A stretch of 64,000 nt of DNA, from assembly GCA_016081115.2 (NCBI GenBank), contig CM071928.1:61883950-61947949 (forward strand), read 5' to 3'. Positions 49,501 through 59,669 of this stretch are shown in pieces. Made by a program: the position numbers and the translations under genes. This DNA is from Rehmannia glutinosa (lineage: Eukaryota > Streptophyta > Magnoliopsida > Lamiales > Orobanchaceae). Numbering within the stretch: the first letter of the stretch is position 1; the number at the start of each line of letters is the position of its first letter. Below the pieces are notes generated by a model that saw only the letters and a program-made list of their open reading frames with translations, was not told the DNA's origin and ran no database searches.

Positions 49501-50433
49501 TGAGGCCTTCAACATAAGCAACATTTGTGATTTCCAATCCATTTTTCTTGATCATGTGCCTTTGATCTCCCCTGGAGCTTCATTTCCTCCAAATATGACT
49601 TTTGCACCTCTAATCTCCTTGAATCTTGACAGGTTTTTCTTATTTCATGTCATGTGTCAGGAACAGCCACTATCCATGTACCAGGTTCCTTGGCACTCAG
49701 TTGTTCACTGAACCTACAATCAAGGAAATTAGTTTTTAGGTACCCATACTTGTATGGGTCCTGAGGGGTTAGTGCTATAAGATGCTACAACCAACTTATA
49801 GCCAAATGATTTGACTCTAAGATGTTGCCATCTATCAGTGCCATAATCATAATGCACATTAGCAAATTGCTTGGGGGTTTTAGGTTCATACTACTGTCTC
49901 TTTTGTCTATATGTCTGTGTTTGTGTTTTAGCAATTGCTTTGTTGGGGTAGTTGTGATATTTTTGAGTGTAGTGCTTGGGTGCATATGTGTGCTGATAAT
50001 AGCTCTTTTGCCTTTGGAATGACCTTTGCTGAGGTTTAGGTCTTTGCCATTTTGGCATATATTCCATAGGTTTTTGCTGATTTTTCACATTATTCCAATC
50101 AGCATAGTTTGGATAGTTTCTACCATTCCCATCATATGTATTTCTCTGATGAAATTTCTGGGGTTTCTAGTAGCTCTGTTTACTTTTCACAGAGTATTTT
50201 CTGTTTGGAGTTTGCTGAGGAACTCGACTGAATTTCTTCTCAATTGTCCTCTCAGCATACTCAACTGGTTGTTTTCCTTTTCCTTTGTATCCAAGGCCAG
50301 TTTGTTTGTGATTGTGCTTTAGAGTGAATGTGGGTGCATCATTTGGTGTTTTGGGTTTTTGGATTACTTCATTATTTAAAGATCCTTTTTCAATATTCAC
50401 TCTTGGAGTTTGACTATGCACAATGGAATTAAA
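46556..50433 (-). pseudogene. pol of A3
   Basis: Reading leftward on the minus strand: a protease remnant with WYMDSGCS near 49670 and the shared TGA at 49552-49554; integrase (49399-48797) with LWHKKLSHLNF, CDACPMGNQIK and IRSDRGTEF; the integrase C-terminus (48755-48111) with WAEAINTTCYTQNR; and reverse transcriptase (48106-47435) with MDVKSAFLNG. The YVDD codons are present at 47487-47498 but displaced by a frameshift near 47550. RNase H follows to the TAG at 46556-46558, with frameshifts and an altered SDSDYAG region. Confidence 0.92.
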
Positions 50434-51962
50434 TCATATGCCTGTCTTATCTCCACATTCTTTTTGACTCATAATAAGATCAACCAACGATTTAGATGCC
50501 TTTGTAAATGAGGTAATCACATTATTAAGATCTTTCTCCCTCTTTTCTATGACAGCTAACTCTGCTGTGATCTTTGCATTTTCAGCCTTCAACTTAGTGT
50601 TTTCATCAGCTATATGACTCAGAGTACTCAACTCTTTAGTCAGCTGTGAATTTTGGCCTTTAAGCTAGCTGTTTTACTCAGCTCTTCTTGATCTCGTTGA
50701 TCTTGTTCCTTATCCATAAAGATCAATGGGTGATAGCCTCTTCCTCGAATGAGTCACTTGAGTAGTCGCTTCACTACTATCCATAAAAATGATGTCTGCT
50801 TTCTTAGGACTTAGGGACTCACTTCACTCTCGTTTGTTCTCGGCTCTCTCAAAGCTAACATGGCTTTCTTTTTTTTTCTGTCTTCTTTCCCTAAAGACTA
50901 TTCTTTCTTCTTCATTCCTATACTTGTTGATTGGTGGATAGGAACATTCAACAGCAAAGTGTCCCAATTATCTGCAGTTCCAACACAGGTTTTTAGCTCT
51001 TTGATCAGCTCTGTCTGCTCTTGGATTATCAGCTCTCTGATATTCAACCCTTTGATGCTCAGCTCTCTTGGGAGGCCTATCTTCCCTTGACTTGGAAGGT
51101 GCTGAATGTCTTCTGGAGATTTCACCCTTGTTTCTCTTATAGTTTTTATTAAAGAACTTGTTGAATCTTTTGACCATCAAGCAATCTCCTCTTGGTCTAT
51201 GACTTCCTTTGGCTCAGTTCTTTTCCCTTCAGTGGCCATTAGTGCAGTTGTCTTAGGCACAACTGTCTCCTCTTGCTCTTTTCTACTCAGTTCAAACTAA
51301 TAGGCTTTGAGGTCTGAGAATAGCTCATGGTTAGATGTTCTTGAGAGGTCCATTGAATATCTCAGGGCCATAACCTTCATTTCCCATTCAACTGGAAGGC
51401 TTCTTAAGATCTTCATACACATTTCCTTCTGTGTATATTCTTTCCCAAAAGCTGAAAGCTCATTTGTGATCTTAGTCAATCTGGCATCCAACTGATCTAA
51501 GGTTTCACCTGTAAGCATTTTGAAATTTTCAAATTTTTGAACAGCAACAGACAGTTTATTTTCTTTAATTTGTTTTGATCCTTCACAAATTAAAGTCAGC
51601 TTATTCCAGATTTCTTTTGCAGATTTGCAATATTTGACTTTATTGAAAATTGCTTTGTTCAATGTCTTATAGAGTATGTCATTGGCCACATTGTCCAAGT
51701 TGTATCTCTTCCAATCTTCATTTGTCCATTCACTTCTTGGTTTTTCAACCATGGCTGGTCTAGCCTCAGCAACATCTTCTTCTCCTTCAGCTGCAGCTGC
51801 TCTTCTTACAGTCATGTTCACTTTGAGTATTTGCAGTGTCCCATCCTCTATCACAAACCATATTTCATCATGTAATGCAGATAGATGAGCATGCATACGA
51901 ATTTTCCAATCATCAAATTCTTCAACAGTAAATATAGGAATACGTGTTAGATTTTCTTCCAT
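50434..51962 (-). pseudogene. gag of A3
   Basis: Gag starts at ATG 51962 (MEENLTRIPIFTVEEFDDWK) and is open to 51297, 221 codons, the longest intact gag piece in the window. The CCHC knuckle keeps its first two cysteines in LCWNCRQLGHFA. A one-base loss before the DGQKI-equivalent segment near 51180 shifts the frame. The coiled coil (LKAENAKITAELAVIEKREK) at 50631-50434 ends at the shared TGA 50434-50436. Confidence 0.88.
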
Positions 51963-52075
51963 GATAATAAATTTGCTTAAAAAGTGAAAGACTTTGAAAC
52001 ACAAGTGTTTAAAAACTTTTTGAAAAGATAGAGATCTAGTTCAGTAACCAGTGTGGAAGGCTCAATGAACCAACC

Positions 52076-52087
52076 GCTCTGATACCA
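52076..52087 (-). promoter_or_regulatory. Primer binding site of A3
   Basis: GCTCTGATACCA on the plus strand is the exact reverse complement of TGGTATCAGAGC, the initiator tRNA-Met primer site. It lies two bases from the LTR5 end. This is the only perfect copy in the window. Confidence 0.93.
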
Positions 52088-52089
52088 CT

Positions 52090-53629
52090 TGTAGGTCCCA
52101 AGGGGTGTGAAGTAAGATTTAGAAGGGGCGGTTGAATAAACCTTACCAAATTTTCGATTTAGTCCTTTTAAAATAATTCAACAGAGTTGACACAAACAGT
52201 TGTGTCCTTGATGGACAACTAAGTTGGCTCTTCAGCTAAGTTACCCACTCAACAGACTCGATAGAGCTGTTGATAGTATAACTCGGCTGCTAAAGCCAAA
52301 TACTTAACTTGGCTGATTGATTTGTTTAACAGCGGAAGACTTAACACCTTTTGATTAGATTTTAGCTTATTTTTAAACTCTTGATTTTAGCACTTGGTTA
52401 ATTATCAGTTGGATAGCAAATATAATCAGCAGATATAAATTGAATATGCAGAAGAGTAAATTTGCTGAAAGTAAATGACACAAATAATTCATAGAGGTTC
52501 GAAGATGGGGTAATTATTCTAATCCTCTCTTCTCCAACTCCTGGAGGAATATACTATGTAACGGATCAGTTTACAAAGCGGTGAACAGTCTGGGGACAAC
52601 CTTGATCACACAGCTGGCTTCTCTTGCGACTCAGCTTCTTCACAGGGCAGTTGTCTTGCTACTTCAGCTCACTTCTCAAGTTCTTGGATTTGATCACGAA
52701 GCCCTCCAACAAGCTTGATAATGGTTCGACCTGGAACCTTTCTACAATCCTAGCTTGGAAAGTAGACCCCTTTGCTTGTTCAAATGTTTCCTCTTCAACA
52801 GATTGAATTTATCTCTCCTTCTCATCTTGTGTTGGATCAAGTTTCTTTGAGTTTGAGGCTTGAGAAATTGCTTGAATGTCTTTGAGAATAATGCAGGTTA
52901 AATGCTTGAATATTGCTTGCTTGTTCGTGATTTGGGTAACCTCTTCTCAATGACTTACTCAGCCTTTTATAGTGCACATTCGAAATTTTTCATGTTGAAG
53001 AGATAAGCTAATTTCAAATGTCACTTAGTGTTCGTTGGCTTGTCTTGGTCTGCAGTCCTTGATATTGACCCTTCCTCATCTTAATTGCATTTGCAGCATT
53101 GCAGGTGCCTGACACAAGGTACAGTGTTTCACATTGGTTCATTCCTTTTGCACAATTCTGGGACTCACACTTTAGACCTGACAGCTTTAACATATTACTA
53201 TATTGAGTAATATTCTTGACTTTAATCAATGGATCTAAGTCGGTTGTCTTGACTAGATCTAACTGCGCTTTACCTCGGAGGTGACTTGAGTCTGCTTCAA
53301 TCATTAGATTGACTCAATCGTCACTTTGTCACTTCAACTTGTAGACTTGGCTTCTTGAGTTGAGTTGATGACTCTTCTTATAGTTGTTCCCCAGCTGACT
53401 CTTCTTCAGTCGAGTCCTTGACTTCCTTCGTGGCCACACTCAGCTGACACACAGCAGAGTCTTCACATAGTCTGCAGTTAACTTCTTGTAATCCTTGGCA
53501 TAGCTGATTTGACTCGAAGCTTTTCCCATTTATCTATTATAATACAAATTACAAGGAAAATGGGGTGCCAACTTCCTAGTTTAAGTTTTACATGGTATCA
53601 TCAAAATTTACTCAATAAATTTCCTAACA
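52090..53629 (-). repeat. LTR5, shared by A3 and A4
   Basis: A 1540 bp LTR in minus orientation, from TGTAGGTCCC (end) to CCTAACA (start). The TATA box, reverse CCTTTTATA, is at 52963-52971. It has a primer site on one side (A3) and a polypurine tract on the other (A4), so it serves both elements, mirroring LTR2. Confidence 0.93.
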
Positions 53630-53643
53630 ATTTCCCCCTTTTT
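53630..53643 (-). promoter_or_regulatory. Polypurine tract of A4
   Basis: ATTTCCCCCTTTTT on the plus strand is the reverse complement of AAAAAGGGGGAAAT, directly next to LTR5. It shows that a second minus-strand element shares LTR5. Confidence 0.9.
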
Positions 53644-53943
53644 GATGATGCCTAAACTTAAAACATTTAAAGTAAGTAAACAACAAAGATACATACATAC
53701 GATCAAATGACAGAATGTATGCTTGAATGAATCATTTTATTAATCATAACATTCTTGTCCTTTACACATCAATTTACATTCAAGATGTCGAGCAATCTAA
53801 ATGTATTCATGTCAAAATATAGTATATCTAAGCTAAGATACATATAGAGTGAAAATTACAGGGAATTCACTAAGCTTATTACAGAAGACTTACATAGATG
53901 TATTTACAACAAAAATACACGAAGGGGTTCACAAAGAAACACT

Positions 53944-54649
53944 TCAACGCCTTTGTTGTTTCCTTCCTCTTTCTTCATCGGCTCTTCTTCATCTGCAATC
54001 ACTCTTTTCCTCTTTCTTTCCTCTTTTTCTTCAGCTTTCTTCATTTTCTTTTCTTCCTCTTCCTTTTTCTTCTTCTCAAATGCTTGCTTTGCAACAGGGT
54101 CATCCCTTCGTTGCTTTTTTTCCCATTCGCGATTTGCTCTGGCACTTTCTTCTGCCATCCTCTTCTTTGCTTCTTCAATTTTTTGAGCAACTTCTAAGTT
54201 TGCAAGATGGTCATGGCCAGCCTAGTATGCGATTCCCCCTTTTTTCAGGATCCACAAAAGTGAAATCTTTCAGCCTTGGCCGAGATTGAGAACTTCTTTT
54301 AGTGAAACTTTTTTTCCCTTTCTTGACTCTGCTCCTCTTCCTCTAGGAGTATCTTGTCTAGAGCCTTGGATTTTCCACCGAGTTTGATTGACACTCTTGC
54401 TTGCTTCTCGACCTTGATACACACCGCCAGGCCTTTTTCCCAGTATAACTCCCAAGCTTGAGTCAAGGTCATTCCTTCGAAGTAGCCTTCAGCTTCCAAG
54501 GTTTGAAATTCTTCCATGGATCTGGGCTCAGATCCTGCATCCGGCATTACTTCTTTGGGGGGATCTATCATGATATTTTCTAGTCCAGCTGGGAGACCAC
54601 CATGCTATTTCAAGAGTTTTTCCACTCGAGCTGTCGTATTCTTGATCAG
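53944..54649 (-). pseudogene. ORF3 of A4, C-terminal remnant
   Basis: The minus strand encodes the ORF3 end: EEFQTLEAEGYFEGMTLTQA, a Gly/Arg-rich patch, then the charged helix (RANREWEKKQRRDDPVAKQA) and the TGA at 53944-53946. The segment 54571-54299 is open for 90 codons. It stops at the gypsy-like insertion near 54650, where the coiled-coil end VEKLL*-YGGLPAG region begins. Confidence 0.75.
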
Positions 54650-55178
54650 TGTGAGTTTTGTATGTATTTTAGGGCATATTTATGGCTATAATTGTTTATA
54701 AACATGCAATAACTCATATAAAATGGTATATATTCGCTCTTTGTAGAAAATGTATTACGCTTTGCTCGTTTTGTAGGAATTTAACGATATTTGGAGTGAT
54801 TTTGTGACAAATACGAGCATTGCTACCTAGATTCATCAAGAATCGGGAGATTACACCAATTGGAAGCCAATTATATTGAGTTTAAAGTCATAGTAATTAG
54901 TCGTGTGTCAAAAGAAACATGGATGATCAAACAACGAGGGGATTTATCTCGGGGAACATCCAAACGCTGCGTCTGGAATTTCCCGGCAAAGACACTAGCG
55001 AGGGTTTAGTAGTTTGGCCATAACTCTCTCTACGAAATTTATATTGAGCTGATTCAAGTGGCTACCGAAAGCTAAGAGAGAGGGTTACAACTCCTATGAA
55101 GACCCCATAAGCAAATTCGGACGTTTGGGTGATGCACGACTCGTGCGTGCCTGAAGACTTTGAGCCTGCCTACAGCAC

Positions 55179-55201
55179 CACGCACGACCTGGTCGTGCGT
55201 G
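55179..55201. repeat. GC-rich hairpin in gypsy-like LTR
   Basis: CACGCACGACC and GGTCGTGCGTG flank a single T, giving perfect 11-bp arms. Related hairpins are at 39882-39904, 39909-39925 (arms GCATGACC/GGTCATGC) and 42032-42054. They lie about 80-100 bp upstream of the TATA motif in AT-rich surroundings. Confidence 0.85.
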
Positions 55202-56011
55202 GGGCGCACAACCCGTGCGTCTGTGTCGAAATGTCCAATTTTGATAGCACATTGACCTAGTTTTGGCCCAAATACTATAAAAACACATCTTAGGGGCGCA
55301 CAAAAGGGGAGAGAGGTCTGGAATATACCTAAAAACACAAGAAACATCATCTTCAAGGAAGGAAGAATCAAGAAAAGAAATGGGTCGCATCGGAGCTTGA
55401 GGATCGAAGATATATCGAGAGATTATCGACTATCCTAAGTTTTTCTTGCTTCTTTTGTATTTTAATCTTTCATTTGAGCTTAGTATGACATTGAACAATT
55501 TGTCTATGAGTTGTTTGAACATCATGTGTAGCTAATCTTCTTGTGATTTTTGGGTTTTGGAAGTAGATTAATGAACTCTTGTTGGATATTTTAATCTTAG
55601 TTGAAGTTATTGTCTTGAAGCCTATTTGAGTACTTTATGCTTATTCTTGGTTTATCATTTGGCCAATGATTTAGCATGTTTGATATATTGATTCATAATT
55701 CGAGAGAAGAGTTTCAATATTAGATCTTGAGTACTTGACATAGATGTTTGCATAATCGAGAGGTTTGTGAATATTTGTGAGGACATTTGATCTTTTGTGC
55801 TTTAGGGAGTTGTATATTTTATGTTGAGTAGAGATGCTAGCATAGATATTTCAATCTACACTTTATATACATCTCGAGAGGGGGGATAAAATACCATTGT
55901 GATCGTCTTATAGGAATATTAATAATAACTTTGGCTTTAATTAAATCGGACAACAAGAGAGATATTAATCGAAACCATAACTCGGGAATCCATTTTACTC
56001 TCTTGATACTT

Positions 56012-56013
<2 letters not shown>

Positions 56014-56079
<66 letters not shown>
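56014..56079 (+). repeat. (ATT)22 microsatellite
   Basis: Twenty-two perfect ATT units lie at the same LTR position as (AAT)13 in the inverted arm. A 19-bp direct repeat (TGTATTTTGGTAGTCTATC) follows at about 56084-56122. Confidence 0.95.
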
Positions 56080-56178
56080 GCCTTGTATTTTGGTAGTCTA
56101 TCTGTATTTTGGTAGTCTATCTTATCTTAATCTCAAAACAATCATCCAATTATGATCGTCTAAATAAAAATAAGGCTA

Positions 56179-56830
56179 TCAGGTAACCTCTTCTCAATGA
56201 CTTCCTCAGCCTTTTATAGTGCACATTCGAAATTTTGCTTGTTGAAAAGATAGGCTAATTTCAAATGTCACTTAGTGTTCGTTCGCTTGTCTTGATGTTG
56301 ATGTTGGCCTTCCTCATCCTTGATGTTGGCCTTTTATAGTGCGATTTTTCCCATTGGTTCATTCCTTTAGCACAATTAAAGCACTCACACTTTTAGACGA
56401 CAACTTTGTCATATTACTATATTTAGTAATATTCTTGACTTTAATCAACGGATCTAAGTCGGTTGTCTTGACTAGGCTAACGCTTTTACCCCCAGGTGAC
56501 TTGAGTGCCTTCAATCATTGGATTGACTCAATCGTCACTTTGTCACTTCAACTTGTAGACTTGGCTTCTTGAGTTGACTTGACTGACTCTTCTTACAGAT
56601 TTTCCCCTGCTGACTCTTCTTCAGTCGAGTCCTTGACTTCCTTCATGGACACACTCAGCTGACACACATCAGAGTCTTCACATAGTCTTGTAATCCTTGG
56701 CATAGCTGACTTGACTCAGCTTTTCCAGCCCTATCTATTACAATACAAATTACAAGGAAAATGGGGTGTCAACTTCCTAGTTTAAGTTTTACATGGTATC
56801 ATCAAAATCTACTCAATAAATTTCCTAGCA
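56179..56830 (-). repeat. Outer part of A4 5' LTR
   Basis: This 652 bp piece is the U3 end of an A-type LTR in minus orientation, starting near its TATA box (reverse CCTTTTATA near 56210) and ending at the LTR start TTTCCTAGCA. A local repeat of CCTTTTATAGTGC (near 56211 and 56330) suggests a small rearrangement. The right flank is CTACC. Confidence 0.8.
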
Positions 56831-57105
56831 CTACCACTCACTTTAGGTGTGGACGCATCGCACCAAGTTATGAAGATGGTCTTTTTCCTCATTGTAGACG
56901 TTCCCTCTCCGTACAATCTGATATTAGAAAGGCCCAACCTAGACCAATTTCGGGCCATCCCTCCACAGTTCACCTAGATCTAAAGTTCCCCACAGACTCT
57001 GGAATAGGTGAAACCATTGGAGATATTAAAACATCTCGAGAGGGTTATATGGTCACCTTGAAAATGAGCAAGCTCCCAAAACTGAATAACGAGAGCACCG
57101 CATAG
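56831..57105 (+). pseudogene. Ty3/gypsy protease-to-RT linker fragment
   Basis: Two frames together give VMKMVFFLIVDVPSPYN and LILERPNLDQFRAI, then after a one-base shift HLDLKFPTDSGIGE and GDIKTSREGY. Plant gypsy polyproteins have this pattern between protease and reverse transcriptase (VDxPSPYNxILGRP ... HLxxKFPTxxGIGxxxGDQxxARECY). The frame ends at a TAG near 57103. No RT, RNase H or integrase follows. The first 23 codons of the open frame lie in the A4 LTR and are not part of it. Confidence 0.75.
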
Positions 57106-57369
57106 CCCTAGACGCCAATTCTCCCTCGTTCCATAGTTCCTTTAGTATTTTTAATTTTTTCTACTTTCAGTTTATTTCCGCCTCGGGCGTTAAACATGTT
57201 TATTTATATTTCAATATTATTTCTACCCACAGGGCGTAAAACTTTGTCCTTCTCGAATAATGAATAAAAGTACTTTCACATTTCTACTCTGATTTTGTGA
57301 ATGTAGTTAGTTGCTTATTATGGTTGTGGTCAATGACCGTTTGGGCGCTCTCCTCAGCAAACCCCATAT
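57106..57369. other. Noncoding stretch, no recognised feature
   Basis: An AT-rich segment with TTTATTTCCGCCTCGGGCG near 57173 and GAATAATGAATAAAAG near 57256. It may be noncoding sequence of the same gypsy element. No coding potential is seen. Confidence 0.4.
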
Positions 57370-57835
57370 GTCCGACTAAGGCCCAGGATAGGAGGGGCCT
57401 CCTTATAAATAACCCTCCGACTAAGACCCCGCAGGGAAAGACCTCACCTGACTAAAAACCTGGGTAGGAAGACCTTTTCCCGCTAAGACCCCAGATGGGA
57501 GAGGCCTCCTCATGAGGGTCCTAGTAATTAACCTCATCTGTCTAAGACCCCCGAGGGAAAGACCTCACTCGGCTAAGACCTCGATTGGAAGACCTCTTCC
57601 AACTAAGACCCCGGATGGGAGGAGCCTCTTCATAGGGGTCCTAGTAATTAACTTCCTTCGGCTAAGACCCTAGAGGGGAAGACCTAACCCGGCTAAGAAC
57701 CCGGGTGGGAAGACCCCATTTAGCTAAGACCCCAAATGGAAGAGGGTCCTAGTAAATTTTCCTCCTTCGACTAAGACCCCAGAAAAAAGGGCCTCATCAC
57801 AAAGGTCCCCATAATTGTTTCTCCCGACAAAATAT
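57370..57835 (+). repeat. Degenerate tandem repeat, CTAAGACCCC units
   Basis: At least twelve related units of roughly 25-40 bp contain CTAAGACCCC-GGGAAGACCTC-like sequence. A higher-order unit of about 120 bp ends in GGGTCCTAGTAATTAAC (near 57520 and 57640). Similar arrays occur in noncoding regions of Tat-type gypsy elements, which would fit the fragment just upstream. The unit boundaries are approximate. Confidence 0.75.
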
Positions 57836-59406
57836 TGTTGGTCCCAAGGGGTGTGAGTGTAAGGTTTAGAAGGGGGGTTCAATAAACCTTACCAACTTTT
57901 CGATTTAGTCCTTTTAAGACGTTCAGAGTTAATACTTCACAGCTAAGTCCTTGATGGACAGCTAAGTTAGTTGATCAGCAGAGTTAGCCACTCAACAGAC
58001 TCAACTGAGCTGTTGATAGAATAACTCAACTGTTTTGACTAAAACTTAACTCGACTGTGATATGTTTTCAGCGGAAGACTTAACACCCTTGAATTTTGGT
58101 TTAAGTTAGTTTTAATACTTGATTATAGCACTTTGTTAATTATCGAGATAGACATCAAATTTATTAGCGAGATATCAAAATAATATGCGATAATTAAAGT
58201 CTTTGAAATGTAAATGACACAATAAATTTTATAGAGGTTCGAAGATGGGGTAATTCTTCTACTCCTCTTCTCCAACTCCTAGAGGAATCCACTAAGTATT
58301 GATCAATGTACAAAGTGGTTATCGGTCCGATGCAAGTCTTGAACACACAAATGACTTGATCCTTTGGGATTGATCTGGAGAGATGCCTTGGTCACACAAC
58401 TGGCTTCTCGTCGACTCAACTTCTTCTTCCGCAGGGCAGCTGCTTTGCTACTACAGCCCACTTGCTCAAGCTTTTTGGATTTGATCACGAAGCCCTCCAA
58501 AACTTGAGACTGCTCGACCTTGAACCTTTCTTCAATCCTTTGTGGAATGTAGACCCCTTGATTCTTCAAATGTTTCCTCTTCAACTGATTGAAGTCGTCT
58601 TTCCTTCACAGAGATGAGTGTTGGATTGATTTCCTTCGTAATGTAGGCTTGAGGATTGAGCTTAAATAACTTGAGAATATTTCGGTTCTGAGATATTGCT
58701 TTCTTGCTTATAATGGTTTTCTCGATTAATCAAGGTAACCTTTTCTCAAGGTGATTCCTCGGCCTTTTATAGTGTTCTTTTGAAAATTTGCCCGTTGAAG
58801 AGATAGGTTAATTTTCAAAAGACACTTGTGGTCGTTAGCTTGTCTTGTTGCGATCCTTGGAATTGACATTTCCTCGTATTGAATGAGTATTCGACTTTTC
58901 GTAGTTACGATACAGTGCGGTGCTTCTCATTGGTTTATTCCTTTTGCACGCTTCTGGGGCTGAGCACTTTAAGAAAGGCAGTATGGGAGTATTACTTGTT
59001 TAAGTAATTTTCTTGACTTATGTGCAACGGATCTCTTTCAGTTGTTTCGACTTGACTGCATTTCCTTGATTTCCCCAGATGACTTCGAGTCAGCTTCCAA
59101 TCATTGGATGACTCATCTGTCACATCAACTTGAGACTTGGCTATCTTGAATTGACTTGACTGACACTTTAGTCAGTTGCACCTTCAGTCGAGTTCCTGTC
59201 TTTTCTTCCTTGGTACACTCAGCTGCCTCACAGCGGAGTCTTCCTTCTAGCCTCCAGTTGACTTCTTGCATGTTCAGGCATAGACTTAACTCAACGACCC
59301 GACCACCTATCTATTACAATGCAAATTACAAAGAAAATGGGGTGCCAACTTTCTATTCTAAGTTTTACATGGCATTCATCAAAATCTAAAAATTAATTTC
59401 CCATCA
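57836..59406 (-). repeat. 3' LTR of right B element
   Basis: A 1571 bp LTR in minus orientation, from TGTTGGTCCCAAGG to CCCATCA. The TATA box, reverse CCTTTTATA, is at 58763-58771. Its length and sequence match the left B LTR (3894-5465), at roughly 80 percent over the parts compared by eye. No primer site lies on its left, so this is an outer 3' LTR. The left flank is AATAT. Confidence 0.88.
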
Positions 59407-59420
59407 ATTTCCCCCTTTTT
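59407..59420 (-). promoter_or_regulatory. Polypurine tract of right B element
   Basis: ATTTCCCCCTTTTT on the plus strand is the reverse complement of AAAAAGGGGGAAAT, directly next to the LTR start. Confidence 0.88.
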
Positions 59421-59669
59421 GATGATGCCAAAACTTAAAACATGCATTCAGCAATTAAATAGCAAAGATACGTACAGACAATGTAGAATCACAGAATGTA
59501 TGCATAGAATCAATCTTTTATTGATCATAACATTCTAGTTCTTTACACGCTTGTTTTGCGAGTGTATCGAGCTTAATTAGAGCTTACGGTAATCATGATA
59601 TTCTATATCTACGCAAGTATAAAAATTATACAATTATTCAATGTATAGAAGACTTACATACAAATGCAT
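59421..59669 (-). other. 3' untranslated region of right B element
   Basis: Noncoding DNA matching the same region of the left B copy, with GAATCAATCTTTTATTGATC near 59507 as the reverse of the conserved AATAAAAGATTGATTC-type segment. Confidence 0.5.

Larger units (their letters stand above)
37388..53629 (-). mobile_element. SIRE-like copia element A3 (LTR5 to LTR4, minus strand)
   Basis: A3 runs from 5' LTR (LTR5, 52090-53629) through gag-pol and ORF3 to the truncated 3' LTR (LTR4). A 2.5 kb inverted pair of gypsy-like LTRs interrupts ORF3 at 39698-42208. Without this insert the element would be about 13.7 kb, like A1 and A2. LTR5 is also the 3' LTR of A4. Confidence 0.87.
54650..56178 (+). 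repeat. Gypsy-like LTR copy in A4, right end missing
   Basis: This copy begins around TGTGAGTTTTGTATG at 54650 and matches the arms at 39698-42208 from about 54992 on. It has a TATA motif in ACTATAAAAACACATC near 55274 and GC-rich hairpins at about 55130-55230. It ends at AAATAAGGCTATC, about 100 bp short of the LTR end seen in the paired arms, and joins mid-LTR A sequence. Its first 350 bp are present only here. Confidence 0.6.
52090..56830 (-). mobile_element. SIRE-like copia element A4, reduced to its ends
   Basis: A4 keeps its 3' LTR (LTR5), polypurine tract, about 1 kb of 3' internal DNA (53630-54649) and the outer 652 bp of its 5' LTR (56179-56830). The outer LTR end TTTCCTAGCA at 56830 faces non-A DNA, as a 5' LTR boundary should. 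A forward gypsy-like LTR copy sits between. About 10 kb, including gag, pol and most of ORF3, is missing. Confidence 0.72.

Noticed and set aside
56761..56829. The apparent start of the gypsy fragment ORF.
   Set aside because: These codons lie within the A4 LTR; the gypsy similarity begins only after the LTR boundary at 56830.
57370..57835. A CRISPR-like repeat array.
   Set aside because: The units are degenerate, of irregular length, without unique spacers, and lie in plant retrotransposon DNA.
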